Notes: generated by a model not told the origin, from the letters alone. A stretch of 53,272 bases of DNA from Helicobacter sp. (GCA_022511145.1 JAFLSC010000011.1:1-53272); one strand, 5' to 3'; shown: positions 8,532 through 17,547, counted from the stretch's first letter. Translations and numbers: made by a program.

Positions 8532-9107
8532 TAAGAAGGAAAATCCTCTCCCCCAAACTAACGCTAAAAAAATCGCAAAGACATTAGCTAATGCAATCCC
8601 GCTAAAAAATCCCGCTATATCGAGCCATTCTCTTTTAAGCAAAATAAAAAATCCAAGAACTAAAAAAACATAAGCTAAAAGCCTTAAAGGAAAAAAGAAA
8701 ATTTTAAATCCAAGCTTGGTGTTTTGGGCATTGAAATTTTGCCAAAATTTTCTTTTGGGCAAAATCGGTGATTTTTCCTGTGCCGATTTTTTTTGTATTA
8801 AATCTTGATTCAAGAAACTTTGAGATTGACTTATCTCTCCTTGATTTTTTTGTATAGAATCATTACTAACTTTCTCTTGCTTGTTTGAGTGAGATTCCAT
8901 TTGAGGTTCTTTTAAAGATTCTTGCCAAAATTCCTCTTCTTTCTCCTCTTTGCTTAGATAAAGATTCCCCAAGGCTTCTAGTTCTTCTTTTGAGGCATTA
9001 TTAATGAGTTTTTCAATCTTATTTTTTTGTGTCCAAAACACTGCTAAAATCACAAACAAAGACGAGACAAAAGCAAAAATCATATTGATAATAAAAATCC
9101 CATTCAC
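8520..9107 (-). CDS. Hypothetical membrane protein with charged coiled middle region
   Basis: I do not recognise this 195-residue protein. It has an N-terminal membrane helix (about 5-25), then a long hydrophilic stretch rich in Glu, Lys, Gln and Ser (about 28-130, with E-E-K-E-E-E-F), and a C-terminal pair of helices (about 133-185), so both ends are probably in the inner membrane. The apparent start is GTG at 9107 with AGGA about 8 bases upstream; an ATG at codon 9 is the alternative. It follows the AtpZ-like gene at 57 bases and may belong to the same transcript as hemL. Its stop overlaps the rpsU terminator. Confidence 0.7.
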   Translation of the reverse strand: MNGIFIINMIFAFVSSLFVILAVFWTQKNKIEKLINNASKEELEALGNLYLSKEEKEEEFWQESLKEPQMESHSNKQEKVSNDSIQKNQGEISQSQSFLNQDLIQKKSAQEKSPILPKRKFWQNFNAQNTKLGFKIFFFPLRLLAYVFLVLGFFILLKREWLDIAGFFSGIALANVFAIFLALVWGRGFSFLKAV

Positions 9108-9164
9108 CTAAAAATCCTCGAAAATTATCAAAAATCTCAACAATCAATTTATCTCTAAAATCTC

Positions 9165-9503
9165 TTAATTATCGTCATCATCGTCCCATTTTTGATAAAC
9201 GTATTTGGGATTGTTCTTAAGCTCATCAAATTCCTTTTTTTGACGCTTATAGGCTTTATACACATTTAAAATTGCCGCACTCACACCCCAAAAGACACCT
9301 AACCAAAATAACCATTTGTAACCAAAAAGTTGCTCTAACCCATAGCCAATCCCTACACCAATAAGCACCGCAACCACCATTGAGATTCCCAAAGTCGCAT
9401 TAGAATAAGCTAAAAGGGCTTCTTTGTATTTGAGCGGTTTTTCTGATGAAGTCTCTTGCGGTGAGATTTTGGATTCTTTAGGCTCTTGAGAGTTATTTTC
9501 CAT
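9165..9503 (-). CDS. AtpZ/AtpI-family small membrane protein
   Basis: This 112-residue protein has a hydrophilic, Glu/Ser-rich N-terminal 30 residues, two membrane helices (about 37-58 and 63-83) with a glycine-rich G-V-G-I-G-Y-G turn, and an acidic tail ending in five Asp. This matches the AtpZ (F0F1-ATPase subunit AtpI-like) family, proposed to help ATP synthase assembly or ion supply. It is not next to an atp operon here; it overlaps the 3' end of hemL by 11 bases, an arrangement I also recall in H. pylori. Family assignment is fair and the role is inferred. Confidence 0.75.
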   Translation of the reverse strand: MENNSQEPKESKISPQETSSEKPLKYKEALLAYSNATLGISMVVAVLIGVGIGYGLEQLFGYKWLFWLGVFWGVSAAILNVYKAYKRQKKEFDELKNNPKYVYQKWDDDDDN

Positions 9504-10812
9504 AACGCACTATGCCTCCAAGCACATCTTCTGCTCTCTCAAGCACACTTTGAATCATCGCCTCATCCATTGCATCACAAATAAATCCCGTCTCAAACTG
9601 CGAACAAGCAAAATACACACCCTTATTAAGCATTCCTTGATGAAATTTTGCAAACATTTGCGTATCACTTTTTAGGGCATCTTGAAAATTCATTACTTCT
9701 TTATCATTAAAGAAAAATCCAAACATACTCCCCCTAACGCAAGTTTGCAAAGTAATCTTATGAGATTGACAAATCGCCTTTAGCCCCTCTGTAAGCTGCA
9801 TTGCTAAAGATTCTAATTTTTCATAAAGTCCTTTGGTGTGTTTGATTTTTCTAAGACTTGCTAAACCCGCACTCATTGCCACAGGATTCCCACTTAATGT
9901 CCCCGCTTGATAAACCGCTCCATCAGGTGAGAGTAAAGCCATAATATCATCATTACCCCCAAATGCTCCAACAGGCATTCCTCCACCAATCACCTTACCA
10001 AAAGTAACCAAATCTCCTCTAATCTCATAAAAACTTTGTGAGCCTCGTAAAGAAGCCCTAAAACCGCTCATCACTTCATCTAAAATCAAAACGATTTGCT
10101 TTTCATCACAAAGCTGTCTTAATCCTTGCAAAAACTCCTTTTTAGAAGGTACTAAGCCCATATTCCCTGCGATAGGCTCTAAAATCACACACGCAATCCC
10201 TCTTCCTTTTGCCTCACTTTGGGCGATACATTCTTTCACGCTCTCTAAATCATTATATTGTGCCACTAAAGTGTGTTGTGTAAAATCTTGCGGCACTCCC
10301 GGTGAGCTAGGCGAACCAAAAGTTGCCAACCCGCTTCCTGCTTGCACTAATAAAGAATCACTATGCCCGTGATAACAACCCTCAAATTTAATAATATCAT
10401 CTTTTTTACTCCACGCTCGAGCAAGACGAATCGCACTCATTGTTGCTTCAGTCCCGCTAGAGACAAAACGCAATTTATCAATCCCCTCATAAGTAACAAT
10501 AATTTCTTTAGCTAAGGCTGTCTCAAGTGTTGTAGGAGCACCAAACGATAAGCCTTTTTGAGCTGTTTCAATAATAGCTGCCTCTATTTCTTTATCACAA
10601 TGCCCAAAAATCAGAGGTCCCCAACTTTGCACAAAATCAATATAGCGATTGCCATCTTCATCAATCAAATATGCCCCTTTTCCCTCACGGATGAAAGGAG
10701 GTGTGCCTCCAACGCTCTTAAAAGCTCTCACAGGAGAATTAACTCCCCCTGCAATAACCTGTTTGGCTTCATTAAAATCATTAATACTATTTAAATTATC
10801 AAGTGATTCCAT
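9493..10812 (-). CDS. hemL: Glutamate-1-semialdehyde 2,1-aminomutase HemL
   Basis: HemL is a PLP enzyme that converts glutamate-1-semialdehyde to 5-aminolevulinate, the precursor of haem, in the C5 pathway. The 439-residue product matches the family length. It shows [10 protein letters not shown] near residue 22, [13 protein letters not shown] near 118, the PLP-ring Asp in [11 protein letters not shown] (about 245), and the Schiff-base Lys273 in [13 protein letters not shown]. The start ATG is preceded by AAAGGAAAATA. It leads into the AtpZ-like gene by overlap. Confidence 0.96.
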   Translation of the reverse strand: MESLDNLNSINDFNEAKQVIAGGVNSPVRAFKSVGGTPPFIREGKGAYLIDEDGNRYIDFVQSWGPLIFGHCDKEIEAAIIETAQKGLSFGAPTTLETALAKEIIVTYEGIDKLRFVSSGTEATMSAIRLARAWSKKDDIIKFEGCYHGHSDSLLVQAGSGLATFGSPSSPGVPQDFTQHTLVAQYNDLESVKECIAQSEAKGRGIACVILEPIAGNMGLVPSKKEFLQGLRQLCDEKQIVLILDEVMSGFRASLRGSQSFYEIRGDLVTFGKVIGGGMPVGAFGGNDDIMALLSPDGAVYQAGTLSGNPVAMSAGLASLRKIKHTKGLYEKLESLAMQLTEGLKAICQSHKITLQTCVRGSMFGFFFNDKEVMNFQDALKSDTQMFAKFHQGMLNKGVYFACSQFETGFICDAMDEAMIQSVLERAEDVLGGIVRYGK

Positions 10813-10845
10813 TATTTTCCTTTTTATTTTAAGCTTGATTGAATA

Positions 10846-12018
10846 TCATCGGATTTTATGGGAGACAAATTTTGACATATTATCTAAAATCTCCCCACCT
10901 TTACGAAATCCTAAAGCACAAGCCTCATAAGCATAAAAGATATTGGCTTGGTAAAAATTATCTTTATAGGCATTTAAACTCGCAAATTCTTGATAAACTT
11001 CAGGAAAATTGCTATAAGCCCCCTCTTTTTTGACAAGAGGATTCCCCTTAGCATCAAGAATGCTGACACTCTCTCCCTCTCGCCCAAAACAATGTTTTTT
11101 TACTTGTTTTTTATTTAATAATGGCTTATAAGCACTCTCGAGCAATAAAGGGTGATTAGGGTATAAATCCCAAAGGATTTTAAGAATCCTTTTACTTTGG
11201 AATAAAAGTGTGTAAGCAGGATTTAAAAAAATCGTGTTTTTGTTATTAATCATTGCTGTTATAAGACTCGCTAATTCTGGCTCATCAATGGCAATGCTCT
11301 CCCACGGAATTAGCTTAAACCAAAACTCATAATTCTCCCCCTCAAAGCTAAGCCCTTCCTCTGCATTTAATACCGCTTCGTGTGCATAGCAAAATTTTGT
11401 CCGAAATCCCGCTTCTTTGGCTATGGTTTCTAAAAGTTTGGTTGTTTTCTCCTCCTCATCACTCCCTTGAATGCTTGAAAACAAAATCCCCCAACCCTCA
11501 TAAAATTCATCAAATCGGCTTATGTCCTCACCAAGCGTAATCACGCGTTTAAAGTTATCTTTAAGAGCCTCATACAGATTGTTAAATTGCAATGCTTCAT
11601 CAAACCCATTCGCTTTCAGCAAAGCCCATTGAATAATCGCACTCTCATAAAGCATTGTAGGGGTATCGGCATTAAATTCTAAAAGTTTAATAGGCACACC
11701 ATCAAGCCCACCTGCTAAATCAAAACGCCCATACAAATGCCAATGCACCTCTTCTTCCCAACTTTTTTCAATCGCCTCAACAAGATTAAAAGGAATCCCT
11801 AAATCAAAATACAAATTATTATCAATCACATATTGCCCAGCCTCCACAAACATATCATACAATTCATTAGCCGCATCATAATAAGCTTGTGCTTCTGATT
11901 CTGAAATCTCTACAACCTCATCACTCACATAGGGTGTATTATCTAAATCCGTATGCCAACTTAATCCTAGATTTTCTAAATCTTTTGATTGTAAGGGATT
12001 AACTTTTAAGACTTGCAT
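10846..12018 (-). CDS. Glutathionylspermidine synthase-like ATP-grasp protein (YgiC/YjfC type)
   Basis: The 390-residue protein belongs to the glutathionylspermidine synthase C-terminal (ATP-grasp ligase) family without the amidase domain of full-length Gss. It shows the family core G-R-F-D-L-x-G-G-L-D-G, L-L-E-F-N-A-D-T-P-T-M-L-Y-E, and near the C-terminus K-K-H-C-F-G-R-E-G-E-S-V. A carboxylate-amine ligation using ATP is expected, but the substrate is unknown. A longer frame to 12171 exists, but ATG 12018 is preceded by GGAGG at ideal spacing and directly follows the stop of the lipoprotein gene, so I take that start. The pairing resembles E. coli ygiB-ygiC. Confidence 0.87.
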   Translation of the reverse strand: MQVLKVNPLQSKDLENLGLSWHTDLDNTPYVSDEVVEISESEAQAYYDAANELYDMFVEAGQYVIDNNLYFDLGIPFNLVEAIEKSWEEEVHWHLYGRFDLAGGLDGVPIKLLEFNADTPTMLYESAIIQWALLKANGFDEALQFNNLYEALKDNFKRVITLGEDISRFDEFYEGWGILFSSIQGSDEEEKTTKLLETIAKEAGFRTKFCYAHEAVLNAEEGLSFEGENYEFWFKLIPWESIAIDEPELASLITAMINNKNTIFLNPAYTLLFQSKRILKILWDLYPNHPLLLESAYKPLLNKKQVKKHCFGREGESVSILDAKGNPLVKKEGAYSNFPEVYQEFASLNAYKDNFYQANIFYAYEACALGFRKGGEILDNMSKFVSHKIR

Positions 12019-12019
12019 T

Positions 12020-12661
12020 TTAGCCTCCAAAAGATGAAGTATTACGATTGTTATTTGTTCCTGTGCTACTTGTGCCTGTATTGCCCGGTGAATAAAATCC
12101 GCTGCGTCCGGTAGTAGAACGTCCTGTATTTGCTGCCCCTTGCTTATTGAAGGAATTTTGAGAACGTTCATAGGCTTGAGGGGATTTGTAAGTGGTGCGT
12201 TGTTGAGCTTGATAATTTTGATTGTTGAATAATTTACTGCCTATCCAGCTTCCCAAAATCGCTCCTGCTGCACTTGCTAAAATCGTCTCACCTAAAGACA
12301 ATCCTCCACCTGTGGGATTAGTGAGCTGCGATGTCCCCTCATCGACTCTTTTCGCCTCTTCAGCGATGATTTTATCAACTTCTTCTTGACTTAAAATCCT
12401 CTCACTCCCATCAGCATTTCTTAAAATTACGCGTGTAGTGGGACTTGGGTATTCTTCAAGGATTTTATAACTCCCATCAGCTTGTTCTTCAATCGTTACG
12501 GTAGCACCTCTTTGGGCAGCATCTTGGATACTCGCTGAATCTTTTGAGGAATCCTCACTAGAGCAACCTCCAACCAAAAGTGTGCCTACAAGACTCAATC
12601 CACCAATACCTAAAAAGCCGATAATTTTAGGGTCAGAAATTTTCCTCAAATATTTTTTCAT
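12020..12661 (-). CDS. UPF0323-family lipoprotein
   Basis: The product of about 213 residues starts at ATG 12661, eight bases after AGGAG; an upstream in-frame ATG at 12688 has no ribosome site. A basic N-terminus and hydrophobic helix lead to a lipobox-like L-V-G-G-C, predicting an exported lipoprotein. The middle is acidic, then comes a glycine-zipper-like hydrophobic segment ([18 protein letters not shown]), and the tail is rich in Ser, Thr, Gly and Asn, ending S-S-F-G-G. It matches the H. pylori HP0232 type (UPF0323). The codons for the final G-G form the GGAGG ribosome site of the ligase gene behind it, so the two are tightly coupled. Function is unknown. Confidence 0.83.
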   Translation of the reverse strand: MKKYLRKISDPKIIGFLGIGGLSLVGTLLVGGCSSEDSSKDSASIQDAAQRGATVTIEEQADGSYKILEEYPSPTTRVILRNADGSERILSQEEVDKIIAEEAKRVDEGTSQLTNPTGGGLSLGETILASAAGAILGSWIGSKLFNNQNYQAQQRTTYKSPQAYERSQNSFNKQGAANTGRSTTGRSGFYSPGNTGTSSTGTNNNRNTSSFGG

Positions 12662-12878
12662 TCTCTCTACTCCTGAAAAATTTTGCATAATTTTATCTAA
12701 AATATCTTAAAAAATACAAACCTAAATCCCTTATTATAATGACTACTAATAAATCATTAAGTATTATTATTCTAAAATTAGTAATATTTTATTCAAAATA
12801 TATCTAAAAGGCTAATAATTAATATTTAAAACCAAAAAATAAAAAATATTTTTAGTTAAAAATTTTAAAAATTATGTA

Positions 12879-12903
12879 TATAATAAGAATGATTATTAAT
12901 AAT
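12879..12903 (+). promoter_or_regulatory. Probable promoter with overlapping Fur-box-like palindrome
   Basis: A TATAAT -10 element (12879-12884) is overlapped by TAATAA-N6-TTATTA (12881-12898) and by the perfect palindrome ATTATTAATAAT (12892-12903). These resemble the Helicobacter Fur operator (TAATAAT-n-ATTATTA). Binding here would block RNA polymerase, so iron repression of the downstream porin is predicted. The upstream 300 bases contain no gene and are extremely A/T-rich. Confidence 0.55.
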
Positions 12904-12960
12904 ATTTTAAGTGTTATTGTCTTATTATTCGCCCTATCTTTCACAAAGGAGATTATAGAA

Positions 12961-14310
12961 ATGAGGAAATTGAGTTTAGTAGCTTTTGTTTTATTAGCAG
13001 CCTCTAACGCTAAAACCCTAGAAGAAGCTATCAAAGATGTTGAGGTTGAGGGTTATTTGCGGTATGAATATGAGGATAACCGCTTTAGAAATCGGGAATT
13101 TAATAAACAAGGTGAAAAAAGTGGCGATGTGATTCATACTTGGCACGCTGAAGCAGAGTTTAAAACACCAACACTTAATAATATCGCCCTAAACTTTGGA
13201 CTTTATTATGATAATGAAAATAATGTCAATCACGGCAAGGGGGAATATGATGATACCACAGAACACCAAAGTGGATTTTTAGGTGATGGCTTAGGTGCAG
13301 GAGCTGATAGTGGGACATTGGGTGTAAGCACCTTTTATGCGACAATCACGCCTGATTTGACTAATACCATCATAAACGCAGGTAAAATGCGGCTTAATAC
13401 CCCTTATAATGATAATGAGGAGGATAGAGGAACAGGGATTTTTATCAGTAATGCAGATATTCCTTTTCTTATCTTAAGTGCGGGTTATTTTGACTCTTGG
13501 GCATTAGATGATTTAGATGATGATTTACCAAAAATGGCAATTGATAAGCCTTTCTACACTTTGGGGGCAACTTTCAATCACGAAACTTCATTAGGAAATT
13601 TTAATGCGGATTTATGGGGATTCCATATTGATGATATTATGGAATATAGCTTTTTTGGTTGGTTTGGTTATAGTCATTCAATCTTTTTAGCCTCTTTACA
13701 ATATGCCTACACTAAGATTGATAGCGAGGGTATGAATGATGTTATGAATGCAATCGGTGCATTTAATGGGATTCCATCAGCTAATAATCTTTATAAAAAA
13801 TATAATGACTTTTTAAGTATTGATGTGGGATTGGATTTTGAAAGTCTTGATGTCCCTGCGACGATTAATCTTGGGTATATTACTAATACTCGCGATAATT
13901 TTGCAGTTGGGCTTGATAATGAGGGAATGCTTCAAAAAGTGGGTGCTGTTTGGTTTGATAATAATGAGGCTACACAGGTTAATTTTTCAGCTATTAATGG
14001 GGCAATAGAAAAAGGCACAAAAAAAGATTTGAATGTTTTTTATGCTTCAGCGACCTATGGCTTACTTGATACTTTGACATTTGGGATTGACTATGTTCAA
14101 GGGAGAAATAAAGTAACGACAATGGGAGATAAAGTCAATATTGATTTTTATGAAATTACTCCTAATATCCTTTATAGTTTGAGCGATAATACTGAAATTT
14201 TGGTTTATTATGCGTTCTTAAAAACTAAACGAAGCGGAAATTATGTCTTGCCAGATACAAATTCAGAAAGACGCAATCAATTCAAAATTGAAGCGGTTTA
14301 TTCTTTTTAA
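12961..14310 (+). CDS. Campylobacter-type major outer membrane protein (MOMP-like porin)
   Basis: The 449-residue precursor starts at ATG 12961 behind AAAGGAG; a longer frame from 12874 would run through the promoter and is rejected. A signal peptide (M-R-K-L then a hydrophobic core) probably ends after S-N-A. The mature start L-E-E-A-I-K-D-V-E-V-E-G-Y-L-R-Y-x-Y is the hallmark of Campylobacter MOMP. The rest alternates aromatic and polar residues as in a beta-barrel and ends with a C-terminal Phe (V-Y-S-F). It should form a general or substrate-selective porin in the outer membrane. A Fur-like palindrome over its promoter suggests iron-regulated expression, and a hairpin follows the stop. 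Confidence 0.85.
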   Translation: MRKLSLVAFVLLAASNAKTLEEAIKDVEVEGYLRYEYEDNRFRNREFNKQGEKSGDVIHTWHAEAEFKTPTLNNIALNFGLYYDNENNVNHGKGEYDDTTEHQSGFLGDGLGAGADSGTLGVSTFYATITPDLTNTIINAGKMRLNTPYNDNEEDRGTGIFISNADIPFLILSAGYFDSWALDDLDDDLPKMAIDKPFYTLGATFNHETSLGNFNADLWGFHIDDIMEYSFFGWFGYSHSIFLASLQYAYTKIDSEGMNDVMNAIGAFNGIPSANNLYKKYNDFLSIDVGLDFESLDVPATINLGYITNTRDNFAVGLDNEGMLQKVGAVWFDNNEATQVNFSAINGAIEKGTKKDLNVFYASATYGLLDTLTFGIDYVQGRNKVTTMGDKVNIDFYEITPNILYSLSDNTEILVYYAFLKTKRSGNYVLPDTNSERRNQFKIEAVYSF

Positions 14311-14337
14311 GTTACTTGGTTTGGTTAAAGTTTCATT

Positions 14338-14372
14338 TCCCAATAGGCTTTGGTTTATTGGGACTCCTTTTA
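14338..14372 (+). terminator. Hairpin terminator after the porin gene
   Basis: TCCCAATA (14338-14345) pairs with TATTGGGA (14356-14363) around a 10-base loop, followed by CTCCTTTTATT. It lies 28 bases after the porin stop codon and fits an intrinsic terminator. Confidence 0.65.
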
Positions 14373-14432
14373 TTAAATTGCTTTTATAGTAAAATTAACA
14401 AAAATCTTTATCCATATTAAAGAGGAGATTTT

Positions 14433-14594
14433 ATGCAAGAAATAGTTTTCTTAACACTTGTTTTTGTGATTGCTGCTGTGTATTTTATCTACAAACTTAT
14501 CCCCAAAAAGAACAAAGGTTGCGGTTGTGGTTGCTGCAATGAAAATCCCAAAAATCCTAAATCAACGCCATTTTACGAGCAAATTTTTAAATGA
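14433..14594 (+). CDS. FeoB-associated-type Cys-rich single-pass membrane micro-protein
   Basis: A 53-residue frame begins at ATG 14433, five bases after GAGGAG. It encodes one N-terminal membrane helix (about 4-23), a basic junction K-K-N-K, and then the cluster G-C-G-C-G-C-C at residues 29-35, followed by a short polar tail. This is the layout of the FeoB-associated Cys-rich membrane protein family, small proteins usually found next to the ferrous iron transporter gene feoB. Here no feo gene is adjacent; the neighbour is the porin with a Fur-like operator. A role in iron or other metal handling is inferred. The clear ribosome site and distinct composition support it as a real gene. Confidence 0.7.
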   Translation: MQEIVFLTLVFVIAAVYFIYKLIPKKNKGCGCGCCNENPKNPKSTPFYEQIFK

Positions 14595-14681
14595 TTCTAA
14601 AATTTCTCTCTTTTACAATAATAACTTCAATAAATTTCAAAAAAGTCGATATAATTACGAAAATATTTTAAGGGGGCTAAA

Positions 14682-15239
14682 ATGCAAATTGATGCAAGCA
14701 ACAACCAAAATTTTGCTATGGATTACACAACAAAAAGTGGCAAACACCTTTCTTTTTCTATGTTTGATGACCAAAGTATGAGTTATAACAAAAATGAAGA
14801 GGGGCAAAGTCTAAGCTTAAGAAGAGAATATGGCTTTAGCTTTACTTATGAAGGCTCACAGCTCACTCAAGAGGATTTAGAGGAGATTAAACAAGCAATG
14901 AAAGAGATTGAGCCAATGATACAAGACTTTTTATCTAATTCTAAAGTAGGCAATCTCAATCCAAAAGAAATGATAGAAAGCGTAATGCAAATGGCAAATA
15001 TCCTACCAAGCCCACAAAACGAAAATCACCAAAATGCCATTATGGATAACTTCACTAATACGCTTGAGAAATTACTCAAACGCAATCAAACTCCAAACAA
15101 AGAGCAAAATCTCTCTATGCTTGAAGACAGTAAAAATCTCTTAGATGAGATTTTAAAACAAATGAGAAAACGACTTGAGGAAACACTCAATAAAGCTCAA
15201 AACAAAAAAGATGAGGGGAGTTTTGATTTCAACGCTTAG
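14682..15239 (+). CDS. Hypothetical soluble protein, helical C-terminal half
   Basis: I do not recognise this 185-residue protein with confidence. Its first 60 residues look like short beta strands (S-F-S-M-F-D-D-Q-S, then L-S-L-R-R-E-Y-G-F-S-F-T-Y-E-G). From residue 61 on it is helical and charged, with L-T-Q-E-D-L-E-E-I-K-Q-A-M-K-E-I and a probable C-terminal coiled coil (about 130-178). There is no signal peptide, membrane helix or cysteine. The ATG follows AAGGGGG. It lies 87 bases after the Cys-rich micro-protein, so it may be co-transcribed. The R-R-E-Y-G-F-S-F-x-Y-E-G element vaguely recalls uncharacterised proteobacterial proteins, but I assign no function. Confidence 0.72.
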   Translation: MQIDASNNQNFAMDYTTKSGKHLSFSMFDDQSMSYNKNEEGQSLSLRREYGFSFTYEGSQLTQEDLEEIKQAMKEIEPMIQDFLSNSKVGNLNPKEMIESVMQMANILPSPQNENHQNAIMDNFTNTLEKLLKRNQTPNKEQNLSMLEDSKNLLDEILKQMRKRLEETLNKAQNKKDEGSFDFNA

Positions 15240-15285
15240 AGTATTTCACTAGCTACATTTGAAAATTTTATTATTCAAAAGAGAG

Positions 15286-17011
15286 TTAAAGCTCTTTTTT
15301 GAATTTCCTCCTCTCTTGTTTATATTCTCTATAAATTTTCCTTAACTCCCATAGAAAATAAAAATATCCTCCTTTATACCAAGTTTTTTGTGCTTTAATC
15401 AAAGCTAAACCAAGTTTATAGAAAATGTGATTTTCAACAAATTTCACAGCTCTTGCGTAGTCTTTATATTCACACAAAGGCAAAGAATGTTTGAAATTTT
15501 GTTTCTTAAAGCAAAAATAAATTTTAAACATATCTAAAGGATTTTTTAAAATCCCTTTCAAAGAATAGGAATTTTTAACCATTGCTTCACCGAGCTGATA
15601 ACTAAGATGATTTTTCATTATAAATTCAGCACCAAGCTGATTTCTCACATTCACCACTTCAAAATCACTTTTGTATTTCAAATCCTTTAAATATTCCTCA
15701 AAGCCTAAATTTAAAGCGATTTGGGACGCAACATAACAAATATTTTTAAATTTATGCTCAGCATTTTGCAAAAAAGCTTTAAAAATAAAATCGTAGTCAT
15801 AGCACTTACAACCATCGTAAAATAGAGTTTGTATAAAACTCTCTTTGCGAGATTCAAAAAGATTTTTAAGATAAATTTCAACTTCCTCAATCTTATTTTC
15901 TAAAAACAAAACTTCTATCAACAAAATATGAAAAGCATCGTTGTTTTCATTATATTTCAATGCTTCTTTGAGCCAAAATTTAGAACTCTCAAGTGGCATT
16001 TTAAGCTCTTTAGAAAGTCGAAAAGCTTGGAAACAAGCAAAAGATTTTTGAAAATTATGAATATGAGGTAAAGGAATATATTTTTTGATGATATTATACT
16101 GCTGCTCTTTAGTAAAATAATCATAAACATCTATATCTTGCTTGTATTTTCCTGTTAAAACTGCCAAATTAGCATAACCCGAAAGCTTAGTATAATAAAT
16201 TCTGTCCGCCCACGACATTATAGCATTTTCATATAGGGCTTTATAGGCATAATCTTGTTTTTCATCATACAAATCATTTGAAAATAGCAATTTACTTTTT
16301 TGCCCTGAAGTTAAATCAAGTAAAGCTGGAAGCTCTGTTTTGAAACATTCAAGCAAGGATAAATCATCGCTAAAAACAATAATGTGTCTGTTTTTGCTTA
16401 ATTCATCAAAAATAAGTTCTATGGCAAGAGGAAAGGTAAGAGCCCTTTTGTAAATATTTACCCTTATAATTTGTTTTTGACAAGCTTTAGAAAAAATCGC
16501 ATCTCCCGCTCTAATATGTAAAACAGAAAATCCCCCCCCACTCTAATGTTTTTTGTTTAGCTTTTGATAAGATTTGTTTAACTTTATCGCTAAAATCAAG
16601 CTCCTGCCAAATTTTTATTAAGCTCATTTTGTATTCTTTTTCGTCAATATCCTTAAAAATCGTATCCAAACGCTTTTGGGTTACGCGATAAGGTGGATTT
16701 GAAGCAGGAATTGTAATAAGATTTTGCAAATTTTTTCTTTTAAATTTGCCAAATTCATCAACAGCATCTTTAAAAATTCCATTATAAGAATACTTTTTTA
16801 TAAATTCCTTAGAAAAAATTTCTTCTTGTTTTGGCACAATAATGGGTGCGAGTTTATTATTTGAAATTTCATCAGTGCTAGCCTCTAAAGGTTGCCAAAC
16901 AAAGCCAAATTCAAAATCCAAATGCTTACAAATATACAAAGCATTGAGCATAGCTCTTAATCTCTCTCCAAGTCCATCATCTCTTGAAGCTAAAATGAGT
17001 TTTTTATCCAT
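15286..17011 (-). CDS. Phase-variable putative sugar transferase (CipA-like), switched off by a frameshift
   Basis: Two frames, 17011-16511 and 16356-15286, belong to one gene interrupted at a run of eight G on the coding strand (16532-16539). With G8, translation ends after 166 residues. With G7 the frame stays open through the tract and the join reads W-G-G-F-S-V-L-H-I-R-A-G-D-A-I-F, giving about 574 residues. The H-x-R-x-G-D motif restored at the join is typical of fucosyltransferase-like GT-B enzymes, and the N-terminal D-D-G-L-G-E-R-L-R-A-M-L-N-A resembles the Campylobacter CipA family of proposed sugar transferases. The gene has a good ribosome site (AAGGAG). Sugar donor and acceptor are unknown; surface glycan modification is inferred. 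Confidence 0.82.
16532..16539 (-). repeat. Homopolymeric G8 contingency tract
   Basis: Eight consecutive G on the coding strand (C on the plus strand) lie within the putative sugar transferase gene. Slipped-strand change by one base toggles the frame: lengths 7 and 10 are in frame, while 8 and 9 are not. Confidence 0.9.
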
Positions 17012-17038
17012 ATTTACTCCTTAAAAACTACTCGCACC

Positions 17039-17455
17039 TTAAAAAGCAACGAAAAGATAATTCATCAATTTTGCTAAAATCACAATACAAACACAAAGGG
17101 TAAAAACCAAAGGGTGAATAAGCGTTCCCAAAGGATTTGGCTTTTTAAGCACAAAATGAAAAAACAAAGAAAAAATTACTAAAGCTAAAATCACAAAAGC
17201 TAGAGTCATTTTGAGGACAAAAAGCAAATTTAGACTTTGAAAATGAAAAGAAGCCAAAGCCCCACCACTCAAAAATAAAAGCAAAACAATAAAAGGCATA
17301 ATTCTTACACCTTGCGAATCAAAAAACTTATCATTAAAATCAGGATTTTTCTTTTTAACAGAACCCAAAATCAACACATCAACAAACAAATAGCCGATAA
17401 AAAATATCGCACAAAACAAATGAATAATGAGTATATAGGGATAAAATTCACCCAT
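17039..17455 (-). CDS. Four-helix inner-membrane protein (CopD-like)
   Basis: This 138-residue protein is nearly all hydrophobic, with four predicted membrane helices (about 5-28, 50-70, 74-98 and 112-134). The layout, with a His and a G-Y in the first helix, a short cytoplasmic loop and a K-M-T-L-A element in the third helix, resembles the copper resistance D (CopD) domain or the HemJ/UPF0093-like four-helix family. I cannot choose between them. It lies 27 bases upstream of the phase-variable transferase gene and may share its transcript, although the functions do not look related. It is divergent from the DUF455 gene. Confidence 0.62.
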   Translation of the reverse strand: MGEFYPYILIIHLFCAIFFIGYLFVDVLILGSVKKKNPDFNDKFFDSQGVRIMPFIVLLLFLSGGALASFHFQSLNLLFVLKMTLAFVILALVIFSLFFHFVLKKPNPLGTLIHPLVFTLCVCIVILAKLMNYLFVAF

Positions 17456-17526
17456 TGCCTTCTCCTCTAAATTTTTGCGGTATTATAGGATAATTTTTAA
17501 AAATCAACTTTAAATTTTACTTTTAT

Positions 17527-17534
17527 GCTATAAT
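17527..17534 (+). promoter_or_regulatory. Extended -10 promoter element before the DUF455 gene
   Basis: TGCTATAAT places the likely transcription start near 17541, only about 7 bases before the ATG at 17548. The transcript would have almost no leader. Confidence 0.55.
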
Positions 17535-17547
17535 TAGACAAAAAGGA

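Noticed and set aside
12019..12171. N-terminal extension of the GSP-synthase-like protein
   Set aside because: It lies wholly inside the lipoprotein gene in another frame; GGAGG and the family N-terminus fit ATG 12018.
12874..12960. Upstream extension of the porin frame by 29 codons
   Set aside because: It runs through the Fur-like palindrome and -10 element, and the signal peptide and AAAGGAG site fit ATG 12961.
14470..14781. 103-codon frame covering the micro-protein and the next gene start
   Set aside because: It overlaps two frames with better ribosome sites and shows no protein-like features.
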